Below are positions 61,921 through 64,000 of a stretch of 64,000 nt of DNA, piece by piece. A program made the position numbers and the translations under genes. The stretch is from an uncultured Ruminococcus sp. GTDB lineage: Bacteria > Bacillota > Clostridia > Oscillospirales > Acutalibacteraceae. Location: positions 52,840-116,839 of the forward strand of contig CAJODM010000006.1 of assembly GCA_905233755.1 (NCBI GenBank), given 5' to 3'. Below the pieces are notes generated by a model that saw only the letters and a list, made by a program, of their open reading frames with translations, ran no database searches and had not been told where the DNA came from. How positions within the stretch are numbered: the first letter of the stretch is position 1; each line of letters begins with the position of its first letter.

Positions 61921-62065
61921 TCGGACGTTTCCTCGGCACCGTAGGGACGGTGACCACACCGTCCGGCCATGCGGACGTTTCCTCGGCACCGTAGGGACGG
62001 TGACCACACCGTCCGCCCACACGGACGTTTCCTCGGCACCGTAGGGACGGTGACCACACCGTCCG
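61921..62065. repeat. Array 1 of 50-bp tandem repeats, three units
   Basis: Units start at 61921, 61971 and 62021 with a period of exactly 50 bp. Each holds CTCGGCACCGTAGGGACGG and the perfect hairpin GGACGGTG-ACCA-CACCGTCC. Joins read GTCCG-GCCATG-CGGAC, so the CCGTCCG can pair with either side. Spacers are not unique, so it is not CRISPR. Confidence 0.9.
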
Positions 62066-62081
62066 TTTCGACTACCTATGT

Positions 62082-62222
62082 CCGGGTCATCCTGAATGGA
62101 GCGTAGCGACATGAAGGATCTGAGCGCACAGGCGCATCCGTACCCTGTACCGTCGAAGTATAAACCCCGTCGGTGTGCTAAGATTCTTCGGGCACGCCCT
62201 CAGAATGACGTCGCTATGGGGT
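62082..62222. repeat. REP-like inverted-repeat element
   Basis: GTCATCCTGAATGGAGCG at the left and a complementary-type CTCAGAATGACGTCGC at the right enclose ACATGAAGGATCT and AGATTCTTCGGGC, the pattern of short palindromic dispersed elements of gut Bacillota. The stretch to 62534 has further small hairpins (TTCCCCTGTGAGGGGAA, GTCCGCAACGCGGAC) and no gene. Confidence 0.6.
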
Positions 62223-62534
62223 GTTGGATTTATATGCAGATGATGAGATTCCCCTGTGAGGGGAAATGTCCGCAACGCGGACAAAAGGGTGAGCCGTCCT
62301 CGCTAGAGGAGTCATCATCCCTACATTATTGTTTCCTATTCATCATTTCACCATATCCGGGGAACACCCCATCCCGTTATAAGTTTTTTAATTCATCTCC
62401 AGAATATATCTCAATCCGGCACGAGGTTCTCTCCGGGCTGACAAGCACTATTCATCACTGATTCTTAGATTACGATATAATCCAACGCCCCGAACGGTGC
62501 AGTAATTCTGACTATACAGTATCACATAATGCTA

Positions 62535-62563
62535 TTGACACCCACCCGTTGGGGGGGTATAAT
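62535..62563 (+). promoter_or_regulatory. Perfect promoter with palindromic G-run spacer
   Basis: TTGACA (62535-62540), 17-nt spacer, TATAAT (62558-62563). The spacer contains CCCACCC-GTT-GGGGGGG, an operator-like inverted repeat. Confidence 0.88.
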
Positions 62564-62642
62564 GTTTAGCAAGAGGTAATTTGATCCATCAAACAAGTTC
62601 TGCAGCTCATCATTTTTCCATAGTCAGAAAGGAGGGATCAAA

Positions 62643-62849
62643 ATGATAAAAAGAATCCGTTACCTCGTACATGAACTTTTTGCATGGTTGGTTTCCCCGA
62701 ATTTCCGGCAAAAAGCAGAGGAGCTCACCGACAGCATTGACGCCGTTTGTAAGCTCCTCCGGAAGGCGAGCGAATTCGTCGTTGCCGCGACGATATTCAT
62801 CATTGCCTTCACACGTTTCATGAGCGTTGTTAACTTCTTGCCGAGTTGA
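62643..62849 (+). CDS. Small hydrophobic protein of unknown function
   Basis: A 68-residue protein I do not recognise. Residues 1-45 are basic and amphipathic (IKRIRYLVHELFAWLV, QKAEELTDSIDAV); residues 46-68 are hydrophobic (FVVAATIFIIAFTRFM). It has a very strong ribosome site (AGAAAGGAGGGA) and a perfect promoter 80 bp upstream. It lies in the repeat-flanked island. Confidence 0.6.
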   Translation: MIKRIRYLVHELFAWLVSPNFRQKAEELTDSIDAVCKLLRKASEFVVAATIFIIAFTRFMSVVNFLPS

Positions 62850-62957
62850 CGCCCATGCTCCCCACGAAGGGGGAATAGCGTATTTCTTATTATACCATAG
62901 CTTACTCCGGATTGCAAGTGTTTTTTCGGTTAAGCGCAGAGAGAAAGTGGAGAAATG

Positions 62958-63218
62958 ATGGAGTTACCTGAGAATGAAAGTCCGGCTATCGACGCCGAGC
63001 CCGCTCGACGTATCAAAGAAGCCAGGATGAACGCCGGTCTGTCCCAGCGCGCCATGTCGCGTGAGCTGGGGATCCCATGTCGTACCATCGAGAACTGGGA
63101 GTCCGGCCAGCGCACACCCCCTTCGTGGGCGGTTGAGCTGATTGTAGATCGGCTCAACTGCATGACCCCAAGGCGAGGGATCAACAATTCGATATCCAAA
63201 TTTAATCAGGCTGGCTGA
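62958..63218 (+). CDS. Small helix-turn-helix protein
   Basis: About 86 residues with an XRE-type HTH: ARRIKEARMNAGLSQRAMSREL then IPCRTIENWESGQRTPPSW, and a helix AVELIVDRLNCM. It looks like a transcription regulator with a short C-terminus. A GGAG site fits ATG 62958 better than ATG 62955. It lies between the small membrane protein and repeat array 2 and may control one of the two. It is not obviously phage. Confidence 0.65.
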   Translation: MELPENESPAIDAEPARRIKEARMNAGLSQRAMSRELGIPCRTIENWESGQRTPPSWAVELIVDRLNCMTPRRGINNSISKFNQAG

Positions 63219-63250
63219 GGATTAGCGATTTTTCGTCTGTATCTACAGAA

Positions 63251-63280
63251 CGGCTCCCGATGATCGGGAGCCGTTCTTTT
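63251..63280 (+). terminator. Second copy of the rpsR-type terminator
   Basis: CGGCTCCCGATGATCGGGAGCCG plus TTCTTTT, the same as 61881-61910, and again directly before a 50-bp repeat array. Confidence 0.9.
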
Positions 63281-63290
63281 ATCATGATTT

Positions 63291-63486
63291 TCGGACGTTT
63301 CCTCGGCACCGTAGGGACGGTGACCACACCGTCCGCCCATGCGGACATTTCCTCGGCACCGTAGGGACGGTGACCACACCGTCCGGCCATGCGGACGTTT
63401 CCTCGGCACCGTAGGGACGGTGACCACACCGTCCGGCCATGCGGACGTTTCCTCGGCACCGTAGGGACGGTGACCACACCGTCCGA
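63291..63486. repeat. Array 2 of 50-bp tandem repeats, four units
   Basis: Units start at 63291, 63341, 63391 and 63441, each with the GGACGGTG-ACCA-CACCGTCC hairpin. Junctions vary by one or two bases (CCCAT, GCCAT; ACATTT once). Confidence 0.9.
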
Positions 63487-63670
63487 ATATAAATCCAAAA
63501 ATCCGCAGGATTTTCCCACAACTCTTCACTCTTCAATCTTCATTATTCACTCAATAGCATCCCCTTCAATATTTTTTACAACTTCGTGAATCTTGCCCAA
63601 AATCTATCCATATATACTGTATAAATCCAACAAAATTATAATCCGATTCCGATTTTCACCCCCCGATTTA

Positions 63671-63699
63671 TTGACTATTATCGGGGGTTTTGGTATAAT
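63671..63699 (+). promoter_or_regulatory. Sigma-A promoter with long downstream leader
   Basis: TTGACT (63671-63676), 17-nt spacer, TATAAT (63694-63699). Confidence 0.85.
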
Positions 63700-63706
63700 G
63701 CTAGCG

Positions 63707-63990
63707 TGAATGATTGGATGATTAGGGTTACTATGCCCTTTTTGCCGGTATATCGCGTCTTTTCGTTGTGCATATCGGTGCATAACGATGCCGATTATGC
63801 CGTCGATCACGTGCATCGTAGCCGTGTGCAAAGGTATCTTTTTGTACGTTTTGCCCAATAATAATCATCGCACCGCAATTTTTATGCAGATAGCATGCAG
63901 CTCGTTTCGATATCGGGAACATAGGGTCAGCTATGCGGTATCGTCTCGTCGCCGGGTGTTCTTCTGCGCCTATCAAGGAGGAATTCTGTT
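63707..63990 (+). other. Long 5' leader with no recognised riboswitch
   Basis: About 280 nt between the promoter and the next start codon, with no convincing coding frame. I see no known aptamer core, no tRNA-binding T-box motif and no clear terminator. Confidence 0.5.
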
Positions 63991-64000
63991 ATGAAATCAA
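63991..64000 (+). CDS. Start of a gene cut by the window edge
   Basis: ATGAAATCAA with AAGGAGG at 63975-63981 (9 nt before the ATG). Only three codons (M-K-S) are present, so nothing can be said of the product. Confidence 0.6.

Noticed and set aside
61921..62065. CRISPR array
   Set aside because: The 50-bp units are near-identical throughout; there are no unique spacers and no cas genes.
61827..62112. Three overlapping minus-strand frames
   Set aside because: They are translations of the 50-bp repeat array; repeated CGHRPYGAEE segments simply mirror the DNA period.
63202..63536. Three overlapping minus-strand frames
   Set aside because: Same repeat-array artefact in array 2.

Overview
The window looks like a chromosomal segment of an anaerobic, endospore-forming member of the Clostridia (Bacillota), probably an uncultured gut or rumen lineage. 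Evidence: T-box and SAM-I leader RNAs, the sporulation genes ylbJ, yqfC and yqfD, ribosomal protein L27 with a cleavable N-terminus beside its protease Prp, Mini-RNase III, FakA, a TrpR-like YerC protein, many consensus sigma-A promoters, and ferredoxin-dependent 2-oxoacid oxidoreductases. Sampled coding lines run at about 58-60% G+C, except for the first ~1.9 kb, which is visibly lower (about 43%).

Layout. 1-1.9 kb: end of an FGGY sugar kinase, a STAS protein and a HAD phosphatase in lower-GC DNA. 2-9.9 kb: heavy-metal permease, yerC-methyltransferase-hslO, five tRNA genes (one tRNA-Phe lacks its D-loop), DNA glycosylase, RNA methyltransferase, SAM riboswitch-metK, and on the minus strand a CDF transporter with a MazF-like toxin. 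10-26 kb is the main accessory block. Three T-box leaders each precede CoA-ligase or amino-acid genes: two tandem XRE-cupin-acyl-CoA synthetase fusions, then a ParA-like ATPase, a four-subunit 2-oxoacid:ferredoxin oxidoreductase and a branched-chain aminotransferase, then a LeuA-like protein without its catalytic residues, a TIM-barrel/acyl-CoA synthetase fusion and an amidohydrolase. 26-43 kb: mostly housekeeping and sporulation genes (EIIA-like protein, PfkB kinase, asnB, ylbJ, yqfCD, ymdB, fakA, recG, pncB, murD, a PLP enzyme). 44-52 kb: a minus-strand operon of two phenylacetate-CoA ligases, indolepyruvate oxidoreductase (iorAB) and an ACT protein, with a sodium symporter and a second amidohydrolase. 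52-62 kb: ldh, phosphoribosyltransferase, tRNA-Leu, lgt, folD, rplU-prp-rpmA, obgE, mrnC, rpsF-ssb-rpsR. 62-64 kb: 50-bp tandem repeat arrays flanking a small island with a tiny membrane protein and an HTH protein.

How the genes may work together. The T-box blocks place acid activation (CoA ligases), an acyl-CoA/2-oxoacid oxidoreductase and an aminotransferase under uncharged-tRNA control. That is the logic of making amino acids by reductive carboxylation of branched or aryl carboxylic acids when the amino acid runs short, rather than of degrading them. The ior/phenylacetate-CoA ligase operon at 44-49.5 kb has the same enzyme logic for aromatic acids. The direction and substrates are inferred.

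A second signal is not explained by the gene annotation. Many GC-rich genes carry 18-35 bp A+T-rich islands of the form ATTCT-(3-5 nt)-AGAA-A-rich, on the coding strand. Unrelated genes share near-identical 18-mers and, in one case, an identical 22-mer read in different frames. All calls come from reading the sequence; no database search was run.
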